From: Entomortierella parvispora
Taxonomy: Eukaryota > Mortierellomycota > Mortierellomycetes > Mortierellales > Mortierellaceae
NCBI GenBank assembly: GCA_963573315.1
Contig: OY752142.1
Span: 1-64,000, forward strand
Direction: 5' to 3'
DNA length: 64,000 nt
The translations under genes and the position numbers were made by a program. Below are positions 22,117 through 35,100 of this stretch, one piece after another. Under the pieces are notes generated by a model that made no database searches, was not told the DNA's origin, and saw only the letters and a list, made by a program, of their open reading frames with translations. Numbering within the stretch: position 1 is the stretch's first letter; each line of letters opens with the position of its first letter.

Positions 22117-25100
22117 CTAATAGCGCTGACTCTCAATGGCGGTGGATAAAAGACACGCTGCTTCCTGATCTGACAGCATTTGGAGATGTCGTCTCAAGTG
22201 GCCACCACTGCGCATGGTACGCTTCCCCAAGGGCACAACGGTGTTCAATTCTTGAGCTCGGAGCATCGCGCGAAGGACTGGGGCATACAGAGAAAAGGCA
22301 GATTTGAGCTGAAAACGGAGGGCCTGTATGGGCAGGATCTGCTCCAGAGCTGGCTGCATCCGTAGAAGCGTTCTAGAGTCGACCATAGATCCAGTGAGAA
22401 ATGTCAGTGCCACAATTCGCAGAAAGAAAGAATGAAAGAAAGAAAGGGTGGAAACAAGATTCTTGACAACCATTACCTGGACATATCGTCGCTTAATGGG
22501 ATAAAATGCTCCGATAGGGCCCTTTCGGGATCCTCGCGCTTGATTGAATCCTCAAAGAGAATGGTATGATTGTCATCCAATGACGAAGATGGAAACAAAG
22601 AAGTTTGCAGCGACTCGATGCCAAATTCAAAGAGACCAGCAAGCTCCTGATCCAGATATAGGTGGTCAGCTCCCGAAGGCCTTTTCCAGATCGCGGAGTG
22701 TTGCTGTCCAACTACATCGTCTTTACTGGCTGCAAACTGATCGATTTCATAACACTATTTAAAAAAAAGAGGTATTAATATAAGGAATGTCAGGATCAAA
22801 GAGGGGTCAGAGTTGGAAAGAAAGATCGGGGCGAATTGACTTCATACTTGGAAGACTCTGGCCGCTGTCATACGCAAGGAGGCGTCACTTAAGGACATGC
22901 CTTCTGCATACCTTCCTTGAGCCTCTAGTTGCTCGAGCTCCAGATCAACTTGGGGTACAGAGTGTGCTACAGATACAACTTTTGCCGTAGGAGGAACTGA
23001 CTCATCAGGATCAACTACAGGGGAAGGGCTGGAAGACTGGGAACTTGATGTTGGTGCAGTAGCAGGGACTATTCCTCGTACACTGATCCTTAGAAGTCTC
23101 TGTGGCTTTCTTCGACTTGGTGATGCAGGGACCGTTGATATAACTGAAGGTGCTTCGACAACTGGGGTGACAAATTGACTTGGTGCTGGCGCGACTTCTG
23201 TTGGAGACTTTGAGTGTGCCTGAGTTCTCGTCACTGTTGAAAATGGGGACAGCCTGCGCTTCCGAGCAAGTCCGGCGTCATACTGAAGCTGCATCAAGCA
23301 CTTTCTCACATCGTGCCGTCCTTGCTGTCGAATCAGCGCAGTAACATACTCGGATGAGCAAATAAAGCCCTCGATCTTGCAAATTGCTGAGAGATAATGA
23401 TGAAGCTCTGGTAGACTGGGCCGCGTAAATTCCAGGTGCTCTTGAAAGCGAAGTGTTGTAGGTGGAATCTTTGAGGTGTCTAAACAGTGCAATGGTAGAA
23501 GGAACTCGTTAGTCTCTAAAACAGAACAGGAATTTCCTCGTTTACTGCCCAATTCCCGTTCATTTACCATTGCAAGTCATGACCACTGGTCTCTTGCTCT
23601 TAGCAAGAAGGGTCACAACGCTTGACCAAAACCCTTTGTCTTCTTCGAATAAGATATCGACTTCTTCCAAAAGAATCAAGGACTGTCGGGGATTGGTGGT
23701 GGCCAAAAGGGAATACAAGTCTGAAAGCGTATCTTCGTGGTACGCCAACGAGCCATCATTAACAGATTCCTCCTTGGGGTCCTCGTCCATGGCGGATGTT
23801 GAAGGAGATGCTGACCGAGTGGAGCATTGGGTCGACGGTGTAGGTGATGCCCGAGAGTCCAATACTGGAGCATCATTGTGCGCCTTGGTAAATGCCTCCG
23901 CGCTGTAGTCCTCGCAGCTGTCGGTAGAGTCGCCTTCGATATCTATCTCAGCTGCATCAGGCATCTCAGAGTCTTCTGTGGTAATATCCTCAGATACCTG
24001 CTTCTTTTGCTGTTGCTGGAAAAACGATTCGATCGTCGATTTCACTGGGGCAGGCGCCACGGTTGGAGTGCTTCCTTGTGAAGGAGCGCTGTTAGAAATG
24101 ACCTGGCTGAAATCTTCCGATCCAGTAGTTCGACCTCCCGCCACGACGTGCACATGGTGATTCTCTGCCATCTCTCCGACCAGTCCAAGCAAGTCCTTGC
24201 CCGTCCTTCTAGTTCCTGGTGAGACCTCGAAGACTTCGTATCCGCTCTCTTCGGCGCAAGCATACACTGCCGCCGTTTTCCCACTTCCAATCGGCCCACT
24301 CAAGAGGATGGTATTCGACTTGATATCGAATTGCTTCGGCAGGACTCGACTTGCTCCCAGGCCACCCATGATCGGATCATTCTCTTTCACGGCCAAGTCG
24401 GGTCTCGCAAACTGAGATAGTGAAGATATTGGCTTTGTCGCGCCAAAGAATCCATAGTGTTCATCCTCGCTGACATATCCACCACTGCCGTAAGGGTCTT
24501 CAAAGTCATCTGCATCATCATCATAAACAATAAAATCGTCCAAGTCTGCAAGATCCTTCCGTCGTGCCCGCTTCGCCGGTCGTCGTTTCCTCGCTGCGCT
24601 AGTGGCTGCCGCTGGAACAGAGACGACCTGCTCCTCGGGATTAAGAGTCCATCCTGAGACCTCGAGCCCCCGGAGCCACTGGGTCAGATATTCTGTGTTG
24701 GCGCGGTTACCCAAGACTTCTGATCCTTGAGTTGGCCGATATTTTTCAGTCCATAGTTCGCCCACTTTTAGTTCTGATGGCAGTTCCATGGCGGATAGTG
24801 GTGTAGACTTGGGAATTATTGTGGGAGCATCGCATGTCGTGGTGGTTGTAGGCGTCGTGAGCAAGGTCGTAGCCCATGCTTGGTTCCATAATGGCTGGTC
24901 TGGAGCAACCCTCGTGTATGACTCGAACTCTGCGGGATCAGTGTGGCGACTTAATATATCCCGGTCCTGCGTGCTCGGCTTATGGAGTCCCAATGGTTTT
25001 TCAGACCACTCCTTTAAGGCAGATTCTCGTTCCATAGGCGGTCCTCCTACTGATATTGACGATGCACCGCTTGTTTCTGACCCCTTGATTGGTTTGGAGT

Positions 25101-26025
25101 TTCGTCTGTATGCCCAAATATCGCCCCCTGAAGATTTCAGCTTGACCTCTGGTGGTGTGATACCCAGATCTGGGGTCGATCTCAACGAATACCAAAGTTC
25201 ATCTGAACCCCTTTTGAGATGAGCTAGATTGCTTGGCCGTGCTCGACCTTTGCTAAACGACTGTAACGAATCCAGGGCATCAGCAGCAGATTTTGACAAG
25301 GCGGAGTGGGCATCGATTCCGCAGATCCTTGCCACTACTCCATTGATTGCGTCGATCGTTTCCTCTCCGTGAAAGTGCTCATGCAGATGCGGTAGTCGTG
25401 AAGATTGAGGTGTGACACCATGCCATCTTTTCCTCCTCCAGCTTGATTCCTCCTCAGAGCCCTTCCTAGTCGCAGATTCTGTGGCGAGCAATTTCAAAGT
25501 CTTGACCTCCTGAAAGAACCGATGCGTCTCGCCAGTTTTAGAGATATTTGGATCCACGATTGCTTTGAGATCTGCTGGGGTTGAAGTTGTCGCGGCAGCT
25601 ATCGGTGCCGGAGAAGACTGAGCTACTCCAGACCTTAGCTTTGGCTTCCTGCCTCGTCGACCTTTGCTTGTGTCTTCGGCTCCTTGCAACTGCTTCTGCT
25701 TCCGCTGGTCCGGTGTTAGGAACAGAGAAAACACAGGTTTGGCCGTTTGTACTGGATCCACGACTGCAGTGTCCACCTTCACTTCTGGGTCCTGATCCTG
25801 GTGCAGAACTGGTGGAGGAACTGTAGACGATATGGACTCGGGAGCAGGGACTTGTCTTGGTTGCAGCCGTGAAAGTCGTTGCAAGCCCTTTGCAGAATCC
25901 GCGCGAGACATTGTCGACCCAGTATGCACAAGGACAGTTTTAGATGCCATGTCGGTGCCTTGATTAGATGGGGTCACAGGACCATCTTTACGATCGTCCT
26001 GCAGAAGCACCTCCTGCTCTGACAT
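22117..26025 (-). CDS. ELG1: ELG1/ATAD5-like clamp unloader (RFC1-like AAA+ protein)
   Basis: Large subunit of an alternative RFC complex that takes PCNA off chromatin after replication. Exons on the minus strand: 26025-23568, 23515-22848, 22754-22477, 22372-22117 (TAG); 1219 residues. Seen: disordered N-terminus with KPVFSLFLT (possible PCNA- or SUMO-binding segment), RFC-like [17 protein letters not shown] near 420, Walker A GPIGSGKT near 577, Walker [15 protein letters not shown] near 785, the MTCN|ETNEF segment restored by the first intron (52 bp), and a C-terminal helical region with [10 protein letters not shown] and a basic [14 protein letters not shown] tail, as in Elg1. An in-frame ATG lies further upstream at 26241, but the interval looks like leader sequence and contains an MCB-like ACGCG (minus strand, 26087-26091), so I prefer 26025. 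ATAD5 orthology over RFC1 rests on the C-terminal match and the lack of a BRCT domain. Confidence 0.9.
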
Positions 26026-27350
26026 GAGGAATCTCTTTCTGCGGGTGCAATGGACGGGATGGGGCTGATTGGAGAAGCAATGATGGCGCGTCAAGACCGA
26101 AGGAGAGGGCCGCCTGTGTCTGTTTTGACGAAAGACCGCGCGCCTAAAGGGAGGACAGTCACAGCTCCTTTCCTTTTTGTCTGTGTATCTTTCTGGTCTG
26201 CTGGGACCAACTACCAGTAGTCTCGACAACAACTCCCCCATACCGACCTATGAATGAACAGGAGATGGACGCGATTAAGAGTCTTGTGGGCAACAGACAG
26301 ATTCAAAAGCTGATCGAATGCTCCAGAACAGCGTCGAAGGTCGAAGGCGCTATTACGCCACCAAACATGACACGACATTGGTTCATTTGACCGCAGCCGC
26401 CACAGTTGCCGCGTACGTCTTCACCCTTTTGGAGAACATTCCGCCATTGTTGATATTTATGGGCGCAGCCAAGAGTGCTGAACCACTTCGCTCCATTTCC
26501 CCAATTGCTCCAATATCGCCTGCGGATGGCGACAGCAGGACAAAGTCGGTGGCGTGCACCTCAGGTGCGACTGTTCGATCCGCTCGTGATTCTCACCTCA
26601 TTCTCGGCTGACGATCCCTCACGCCTCCATAGTCTAGCAGTGCTCTCCAGAGCACCAACAATGAGGAGCGACTCTTCCTTTCAACCACAAACCCGTAAGC
26701 CTCGGCGAGTAAATCAGCACCACACAAGGAGAATATTTCAAGAGTCTTTCAACATGAGCAACAGCGGTCAGTGAATCACGTATGTATCTAGCCTCTTCTG
26801 GCAAGTTTTGTTCAAAAACAAGCCCCACAATTGAATCAAAGCTGCCCTCCTCTTATAGTAAGCATGGAGCAACGTCGTGCGAATGGGTGAGGATGGGAGA
26901 ATTTCAAGAATAGAAACCAGCTTGGCTTGCTCCCTGGGATGGCCTCTTTGCCACTCTGTTGCTGCTCATGAAACGTAAAAAAAAAAAGAGAGTTGTATGA
27001 AATGAGGGCTGCGTGGAGCACCAAAAAAAAACAAGGTGCACACTCAAAAAGGATGACTCTTTTTTGGGGAGGATGGCCTTTGCACAAATCGGACGAATCA
27101 CAGACGAGGACCAAGCCAGGAGTTCGTTAGTCATATTTGTCGTCTCTTGTGTTTTTTTTTCAATTGAATCGAGTCACCCTTCTTGTACTCTATTCTCTTG
27201 CGTGCCAAGAAGGTCAGGATGAGGAGAGCCGACAAGGCGAATGATTCAATCCCTCTATCAGATCACAACAACTCAAAACGAGGCAAACAGCTGGCCCGCG
27301 GGTGGTTTGACGGGAATGGGAAAGTGGACTGTGCCTCTTTTTCGATTCTC
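26026..27350. other. Intergenic region between ELG1 and the Ecl1-like gene
   Basis: An ATG at 26250 opens a 46-codon frame (MNEQEMDAIKSLVGNRQIQK), and a different frame at 26318-26611 encodes a possible membrane segment (LTAAATVAAYVFTLLENIPP). No splice pattern joins them convincingly, so I do not call a gene. ACGCG cores at 26087-26091 (-) and 26268-26272 (+) would suit a G1/S-controlled promoter. Confidence 0.45.
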
Positions 27351-27351
27351 A

Positions 27352-27358
27352 TATAAAT
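27352..27358 (+). promoter_or_regulatory. TATA box of the Ecl1-like gene
   Basis: TATAAAT, 169 bp upstream of the ATG at 27521, followed by a C/T-rich leader. Confidence 0.6.
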
Positions 27359-27520
27359 ACCTGGGCCGTGTTCCTGACCCCACACTCCCTTCTTTCCTCT
27401 ACTTTTCTGTTCTCTACAACAGCACGAAACAATCTTCACCTCTCTCTTCTCGATTCATTCGCACAGGCCATCCGCCTCCTACTGCCTTCGATACCCTCAC
27501 AATCACAAATATCACTTGCA

Positions 27521-27967
27521 ATGGATCTTAACTGGTGCCCCGTCTGCGAACAACATATCCCTCTCGCCTGGGAAGCCTCTCTCTACTGCTCAGACCGATG
27601 CAAAAAGGCCGATGCCATGGCAACACACCCTGCTCTTGGCTATGCCTACCCAGCCGATCTTCAGACCTTCCCTCGCTCAAAGACTGCGGCCAACTCGCCC
27701 CTGTCCTCGCCAACTTTGACGAGCTTCAACTCTTCATCAGCGGCCTATCCATCGCCACCGACCTCGCCTACGACGACCTACCTCTACAACAAGACGACAT
27801 CTTCTGGTCGTATGTCTCCTCCTGCGTTCTCTCTTGGCCATCCTGCTACGACAATGATCTCGAACCAGAACTACTTGGACTTGCGACGCAAGTCCACCAC
27901 GGGTCCTCACTACTCGACGAACACCTCGACGACAGCAAGTAACAAAAAGGGTGGATTCTTTTGGTAG
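27521..27967 (+). CDS. Ecl1-like life-span regulatory protein
   Basis: Single-exon protein of 148 residues. The N-terminus carries the Ecl1-type cysteine cluster: MDLNWCPVCEQHIPL, then LYCSDRCKKAD, giving four cysteines (C6, C9, C24, C28) suited to zinc. The rest is Ser/Thr/Pro-rich and disordered, ending NKKGGFFW. In fission yeast, Ecl1-family proteins are short stress-induced factors that extend chronological life span under nutrient or zinc limitation; the same role here is inference. The ATG is chosen because the Cys cluster begins at residue 6 and it follows the TATA box and pyrimidine leader. The tail is much longer than in yeast Ecl proteins, as in filamentous fungi. Confidence 0.82.
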   Translation: MDLNWCPVCEQHIPLAWEASLYCSDRCKKADAMATHPALGYAYPADLQTFPRSKTAANSPLSSPTLTSFNSSSAAYPSPPTSPTTTYLYNKTTSSGRMSPPAFSLGHPATTMISNQNYLDLRRKSTTGPHYSTNTSTTASNKKGGFFW

Positions 27968-29587
27968 ACCATCCTCCTTGCTCCTCTTTTGCTACTCGGC
28001 ATCTCATACCCCTCCGCTGTAAATAACGTCGCTCGTCCTGTATATACCCATCCTCAGCCAAAAAAAACATACCCCAAGCCCGTATCTGTAAAATAATAGA
28101 GAAAAAAACAACAAATACATAATTCATTTTATTTTTTTTTACTTTCGCACATGGTCCGCTGGCAGCTTTGGTTTTTGCTCACAAGAAGAATGGTCAATGG
28201 AGGATATGAGAGGAGTTTGTAATAGGCAGGCAAGCATGGTTGCTGGTTTGGAAAAGAGATGAAGCCCTACCAATGGTATCACCCATCGTCCTTGCGTTTA
28301 GGGGCCCTGACAGTCGAAGGCTCTTCGAGTCCAGGTCTTTGGGGAGATCTTTTCTCCTTGCTTATTCAATTTTGTTTTTGAACGCAAAGCGCAAGATCTT
28401 GTAAAAGGCCCATCGAGGCAAGGGATACTTGACGAATGTCCTTTCTATGCCGCAGTCATTGATCAGAATGGACACGTTGCACAGCCTTTGTAAGAGGTCT
28501 GGCAACCAGGGAATTACAATACCTTCAGCTCTTTAGCCCTGGATGTTGAAGAGCCATATTTGGGACGAGTAAAACTACTGTGTTGGCCTCAACCCTCAAA
28601 GCAACAGAAAAATGGCCAAAGACTACTTCACAAGATTCAATTGCAGCAATATGTCCTCTCTCCGCGGCATGCATGGTTGTCGAAATCATAAGCTGGCAGT
28701 CAAAGTGAGGAACAACGTTTATGGTATTCAACAGCGAAGGTTCAGAAACAAAGGAAATCGGTATCTCCTTTTGACACGTAGATTGTCCAGACTCTGTCTG
28801 ACACCACACCCGCTTCCTTGACCATGTGTACTTGACAAAAATAAGTATTGGTGACCCATGAAATTGACCCAAACCCACCATGGACAGGGGCGGATCGTGG
28901 GCGTCAAGGCTGAGGTCGACACCATCGCCAATGGCCCGATGGCCCCCGACACCATTGCTCCCTCTGTCCCTATTTTGCACCCCGCTTCTCCCCCTCACAT
29001 CCATATCCGCTTCCACACACAAAAAGCACATACAATGTACACCAACCGCAGAAGGTCCTTGTCCAAACTTCGCTCCACATTGCATTCGACTCGTGTGATT
29101 GCGAATTCGAGTGCGTCGACATGTTTGTGGTGCATCGTACAAACATCACTGTTTGTGTGCCCATGTGTTTGAGGCGTGCTCAAAAAAAACAGGAGCGATC
29201 TCTATCTTTTCATACCATTGCAGGCACATGTTTCGGAACAAAACACGCGTGCAGCATTGCACTCGACTTGAGACTTTCACCGTCAATTGACAGCACCAAT
29301 TCTACACTGCCGAGAAGAGAGAGGGAGAGAGAGACACTTTGGGGTGGAATCGAACCGTTCTCACCCTGAGTTGATATGCCAACATACTGACTTGCTCCCA
29401 CGGAAACCGTAGAACCGTTGGCGATCAATTGATATTCCAAGCTGGACGCGTCTCAATCCGGACCAGCGACCCAACTTCTGTTGCTCGCACTCGCCCACTG
29501 CCTACCTGTTTCTTTTCAAACAGACCCCTTTTATCTTTTTTTGCTCGTTCTGCTGTGTCTTTGTCATCCTACTCTCTAAGAAAAAAA
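27968..29587. other. Intergenic region, no gene supported
   Basis: Frames of 205 codons (minus, 28525-29142) and 104 codons (plus, 28858-29172) overlap on opposite strands; neither has a recognisable motif or introns with clear homology. AT-rich 3' sequence of the Ecl1-like gene ends near 28140. A tRNA-like element is annotated separately at 29310-29410. Confidence 0.45.
29310..29410 (-). repeat. tRNA-like element with Pol III boxes and TC tail (SINE-like)
   Basis: On the minus strand a perfect B-box GGTTCGATTCC (plus 29346-29356) lies about 30 bp downstream of an A-box-like GGGAGCAAGTCAG (plus 29387-29399). After the B-box the strand runs through CCACCCC into a (TC)n-rich tail at 29310-29338. 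The acceptor and T stems do not pair, so this is not a working tRNA. The order of A-box, B-box and simple-repeat tail fits a tRNA-derived SINE or a decayed tRNA gene. One copy only in this window. Confidence 0.4.
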
Positions 29588-31038
29588 ATGAAGCCCTGCG
29601 CGCTTTTGCCCGTCGTCAACCCGGACCACGCTCTGTGCACCACACACCAACAATCAGCACTCAAGAGCAACTCTTATGACACAAGCACGACAGGAGATCC
29701 TCAGTGGAATCGTCTCTCGGTGTTCCGACGGCCTTGCCTGATTCTCGGTCTCCCTCTGGCGGTGGCCATCTTGATCTCGACAAGTCTTTACTGTTTGTCC
29801 ACAACACCGGGAACACCGTCAAACGATCTCTTCCGACCGCCCTCGTCTGTCGCACGCGATCGATTCCATTCATTACTTGCGAACGGGGTTCTTTCTTCTT
29901 CATCATGGCCGAGAATCCCCATTCAGGCCAGTACCGTCTCCTCTTCCACTTCCTCGTCTTCCGCGCAGATCGTGAAAGAACAGATTGTAGGCGCCACAAT
30001 TGCTCCTTGTGACACTCGGGAAAGTGTCTCTTGGATATCCATTGGAGACTTGAATCACTTGGAACTGGTGGAGGATGAAGATGATGACGACGAGGAACAA
30101 TATGACAACGATGATGAGCAAGAATATGAGGATGAGAACACTCCTAGAGAATGGGATGCGGTCCTACACTTTCCAGGGGGACAGGCTACTCATGTTGGAA
30201 ACGATCTTGAAGCGAGCGAGATCACGGAATTGATCGAGGAAGTGAAGGAAGGAATGTTGGCAACGGTTCCTCGAAGCATGGAAAGTCAAAACATTGTCGT
30301 ATTGGAGCTCGCCACTGCATCTGTGGGAGACCTGTCATCTGACGCGCTCAATGTCGATGATCTTGCATCCGACGACGAGATTGTCGTCTTGAATCTGTCT
30401 CGTAGAGATCGAAAGAACGAGGACGACGAGGATGGAGAATCTAAAAAAGACAAGGACAGCAAGGTCTCAAAACATCGAAAGCAGGAAATCAACGTCCATG
30501 GCTCAAATGCAGACGAGGGAAGCATCAGTGAGGACGACGATGAGGAAGAAGAAGAAAAAGATGAAGACGAGCACGATCACTTTCCTACGAATCTCAAGCA
30601 CGGTGATGAGGAAAAAGAAGGCGAAGAAGAGGACGCGCCTAAAGAAGTCGAGCACAAGAACGACGATCATCACGATCGAAAGCATCGGCACCACGTCGAG
30701 GAAGAAAAGCATGGCCGCAAGCACTTCTATCTGGACCAGAACGCGAACCTTGGCGGAACAGGCGCAAACGGCCCAATTCTCCTTTGTTCCTCCCGGTCTT
30801 GCTTACCCAAACTGAGGGACACTATATTGTCGAAACTGTCTGTCCAGATCCAACTCGTTCTGAATCACCTCCGCAATCGAAACACACTCTTCCACGGCAT
30901 GGAATCAACCGCTCCACAGACAAAGGAGTCCTTGATCGCCGCCCAAGAGGACATGGTTCAGCAACTCGAGGATCGTATTTTCAAGGATCTCAAGGATTGG
31001 GTGACGGGCATCAATCGCAAAAGCATTGGCGTATCCTC

Positions 31039-31079
<41 letters not shown>

Positions 31080-31804
31080 AGAGCAAAGAAGGCTCAAAAG
31101 AGAAGGAACAAACGACCGAGTCTTTCAAAGATGACCTAGAGATTGCAGCCGAAATGTCTGTCGAAGCTGAGGGCCTCTTCCTGGGTGGAAATGATTTTGA
31201 GACTGAGGGCGACCTTTCCGCTTCCTCTGTTGCCTCGTCCAGAATCTTCCACGTTCCCAGTCTCGAACATGCCGACAAGGGCGACGTGGATCACCAGAAC
31301 AAAGTAGTGAACAAGAAAACGAAACAGAAGCAGCAAAACCATCACCATCGCCGTACTCTGCAACGGCGCGACGCTCAACAATACGATTTTTTCCTGTCGG
31401 CTGACAAGGTGCTTATGAAAGAAGAATGGTCCCGCTGGATTGCGCATTGGGTCCACCGTGCAAAACTCTTGATTCTTTCGCACAGTCTGGCGACCAAAAC
31501 ACTGGCAGATATGAACCAGATCGCGATCGCAGGAGAGAACGTGGTGATGGCTGATCAGAGGCACTGGTCCTGGAACTTGGACAAGGCTTTGGCCACTGTC
31601 ATGGTAGCGTCCGAGATGCTTTGTGGTGGCCTACCTCCCTCAATGACCAAGACGGCTGGCTCTGCTGCCTCACTCAACACAGTCGCAGGGAGCGACATCA
31701 CGACTCTCAAGGCTCTGGCAATGACAGCGAGCGCTAAAAAATGTGTCGATGTCTGGAGTCCAGAGTTGGAGACCATCCTAAACCATACAGCAACCAAAGC
31801 TTAG
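29588..31804 (+). CDS. Acidic single-pass membrane protein of unknown function
   Basis: Unrecognised protein of 738 residues in one exon. A hydrophobic segment at about residues 50-71 (CLILGLPLAVAILISTSLYC) with no typical signal peptide predicts a type II membrane topology. Then come a Ser-rich stalk, long Asp/Glu runs (about 158-190 and 305-345), a His-rich charged patch (HKNDDHHDRKHRHHVEEEKH) that might bind metal, an 18-residue poly-Ser tract encoded by TCA repeats (31040-31077), and a calmer C-terminal 130 residues with Trp-containing helices (EEWSRWIAHWVHRAKLLILS). The start is set by the A-rich run directly before the ATG and the pyrimidine-rich leader. The conserved-looking C-terminus suggests a lumenal domain; I cannot name it. 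Confidence 0.75.
31040..31077 (+). repeat. TCA trinucleotide repeat in coding sequence
   Basis: About 12 perfect TCA triplets inside the acidic membrane protein gene, coding for serine. Length changes would keep frame. Confidence 0.95.
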
Positions 31805-32103
31805 AAGCTGGAGCCACGCTCATATCCATTATTGATCTCATTGACTTGTCCTTTTAATCATATTTATAGAGAAAAAAATAAATATTTGGAAAATAGACAA
31901 TGGTCTGGGGGGGCTATAGACAAAAACATGTTGATACACTATGGGGGTCAAAAGAGAAGAGTAGAATACAAGAGGGGATGGTAGTAAAGAGTACTAGTTA
32001 AAAGGCAGCTGACGTGAAGGGGTACAAAAGCGTGCTGTTTGTCTGTTTGTCTGTTTGTCTGTCTGCAAAAATAGCCATGACTGATCAAGAGGAAGCGAGT
32101 CCA
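31805..32103. other. Convergent 3' region
   Basis: AAATAAATA near 31877 is a likely poly(A) signal of the plus-strand gene. A GTCTGTTT microsatellite lies at 32037-32064, just beyond the stop of OPI1. Confidence 0.5.
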
Positions 32104-35100
32104 CTACAAGTTCATCTGCTCCTCCTTGACAGGGTTATATCGGTCGTGGTGCTGTTGGCCGTTGGACGATACGGCCTCTGAGCTCTCCCCTCTCTTCTTG
32201 CGCTGACGGACGGTGCTGCCGTCCGATGCGCTGTTGCCAGAGGCGGTACCCATGCTGCGCTTCAATGGGGCGTGCGCGCCAGGAGTTTGATCACCCTCCA
32301 GTGCACTCTCCAGAAGCGCGGCCTCGTCCATCTCTTGTTCATTTCCACTGTCGTCCATTCCCATGTGGTCTTCGTTCTCACTGCCAGAATCTTCATCTGC
32401 TGACATGGCATTCTCCTTTTGACGATATGCATCGCGCTGAGAGTGGTGGAACGGTGACGATTTGAGGCTCTTGGAAGGAGATCCCATTCCGCTGGAGGGG
32501 TGGCTGCTGTTGGTGCTACTGATACCGCCGTCATTGTTCATTCCAGCCAAGGATGTGGACGAGTGGTGTTGTTGAGATTGACGCAAAGAGTATTGCTCCA
32601 GACCAGTGCTACCGCCGCCTGTACCTGGAAAACTGCCGGGCATGGATCCGCCAGGGGCACCAGGGAATCCTGTGGGTGCCCAGCTAGGAAGACCCTCGCT
32701 GTTGTTTTGGGGGTTCACGCCAACATATCTCAGTTTGTCCATCCAGTTCTCGGCTTTGTCGACCGAATCCTTGAAGATGGATGCGACGGACTTGAGCATG
32801 TCCGAGGACTCGTGGGCCAAAACCAAAATCTTGGTGGCCCTCTCAGAGGTATCATTCAATGCGGCGGTCTCCTCGGGGCTTCTGTCGGCGCGGGGCTTCA
32901 GTGAAGGAGAGCCCATGGGTGTCGATGGTACGGACTCGTTGCTGTTCAAGGTGGCCCAGCGGACGGGCATTGACAAGATGAATTGGCGAACATTGATCTT
33001 TGCCTGGTCAGGCAAACACGCTCCTGCATACCGAGAGACGACTTGGATAACCTTTCGCAGGGTTTCAACCACCTCCTTCTTGATGGATGCCAAGGTCGAG
33101 GCTGCGGTCGAAGGCACGACCAAGTCCCTGTTTTGGGAGGGGTTCGCCAATGAGACCAGGAAGGCTCGCAAAAGGGCGATTTGATGATCAATGTGCTGGA
33201 CTGCATACTGCAGCCACTGAAGACAATACTTGAGAGACTTCATGCTTTCTTCGCTGAAGATGGCCACTCCAGCTGCAGAGGCCGTTCCCACTGTGGCGAC
33301 TACACCTCTCCAACCTGAGAACTGCTGTGATGGCGCGGTCGAGACACTTCCGACTTGTTGATGTGATTGTTGAGGATAGTATCCGTTTCCAGTGGATGGA
33401 GGGTTTTGGAAACTCCTTTGACTCGACTGAGAATCTGAACGCTGCCTCAATGTGGCTGTGGATGCAAATGAAGAGTGAAGATGTTACACGGTTAGCAAAA
33501 AAATGTCAACGAAACCTCAACAATGGCGCAATTGCGGGAGGAAAGTATGTACCTTCTTCATGCCGCGTGCTACGTGAGCGGAGAACATCAAAACTCTGCC
33601 GAGAGCTGGTATTGGAAGATGTGCTATCAATGCTGTCGCCTCTGGAACGATAGGCAAAGTAAGATCCGGTGGCAGTAGCAGTAGCATTGCCGTTGGGTCG
33701 ATTTTCGGGTGTTATATCATTCGAGGATCGGGCAGAGTTTGCTGGAGAAGGAAGAGATTGCGCGTCCGACTTTGTTGGATAGACCTAATGAGAATTGAAC
33801 GTCAGTAAAGGGAGAACATATAAAGATTTCATTCGATATCTCTCGACGTTACCTTGTCTAATTGTCGGCAGGCAAAGTCGTCTAGCTGGCCAAGCTTAGG
33901 CTCAAGCTTGTCGAATACAGGCTTGGATAGTGACTTGACGCTTGACTCGACCATCTCGGCGCCATACTATTGAGCAAGAAACGAACGCAAAACGTTGTTT
34001 TGGTTTAGATAAATGAATAAGGAGAGCAATTGGGAACGAAAGGGAAGAAAGAGCACAGCAAACAGGACATAGCAGGACACAATATGGCACAACAGAGGGG
34101 GGGAAAGCTGCACGTTGCCTCGACTGGCTGAGGCTGGTAAAAGGGGTATAAGTCAACAAGAAAGGCAGTCAAGACCACCAAACAACGGTATGTATGTGAA
34201 GAATGCCTCAAAATGATAGATATCGGTCCTCGCCCATCTCTTTTATCCGTGAGAGAATGCAAAATGGGATGTGCAGAATGCTCTCAGCTTTTCAAAATGA
34301 ATCAACAACAAATTATCATCTCCTCCCCACAACCCCACAAGCTCGCAGATCGAAAGAGCAAGACACGAGCAGACGATGGGAGCATGGAGATTGCTGAATA
34401 GGATGGCAGCGATAACAATGGGAAAGAAGGCAGGGAAGGTGCGAATTGATGCTTGGGGAAGGACAATGACAACAACAAAGAGCCAACATCCACACCATTG
34501 TTTGACACAATTATTCTCTCTCCACATCGAGATACAAAGGCTGTTCGTTAGGCGTGTTTGTGTGTTGGAAGGGAACACCAGCAAAGCAACAAACCAATGC
34601 AATGGTTGTGCATGTGAGTATGCTGTCCGAAGGAGGTATGCATATGTTTGGCAATGATCATGCTCTTGCTTGCAGCAGCGCACGCCGCCGTGGGCACGAG
34701 CGTCTGTGGAGGGGTGTCGAATGTCATGCCCTCATAGCCCCTGCTTCCCCACGCCCAAGAGCGATGGAGCGATGTCGCTGGCTCAGCAAATAGAAGAGTG
34801 GGAGGGCCGACTATCCATTCTCCATTCTCTAGGGACAGGTTGGCATCAAAAAACAAAGACTCACCTTCATGACTTTGCTATTTTGCTTGCCAGACTCGTA
34901 AGCTTTGAGGGCAGAGTTGACCAAGGGAAGACTGGACATCCGGGAGATGAATGGCGTCGCCGGTGTTGCGAACGCGGAGGAGGAAGAGCTTGAAGAGGAT
35001 CGATTGACATTGGCCATATCTCCGAGTACCTCGGCGGCCAGTTGCTCCGCTGCTGGGTCTGGTCTGGTTGCTCTGGATCGAGAGGCGCTATCATCAAACT

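Noticed and set aside
26026-26241. N-terminal extension of ELG1 to the ATG at 26241
   Set aside because: In frame, but the residues look like translated leader, and the segment holds MCB-like promoter sites; kept as an alternative only.
26250-26774. Candidate small gene divergent from ELG1 (MNEQEMDAIKSLVGNRQ and later frames)
   Set aside because: Stop after 46 codons and no convincing splice path to the later frames; left as a note in the intergenic entry.
28525-29172. 205-codon minus frame and 104-codon plus frame over the same bases
   Set aside because: Mutually exclusive, no recognisable domain, no supporting signals.
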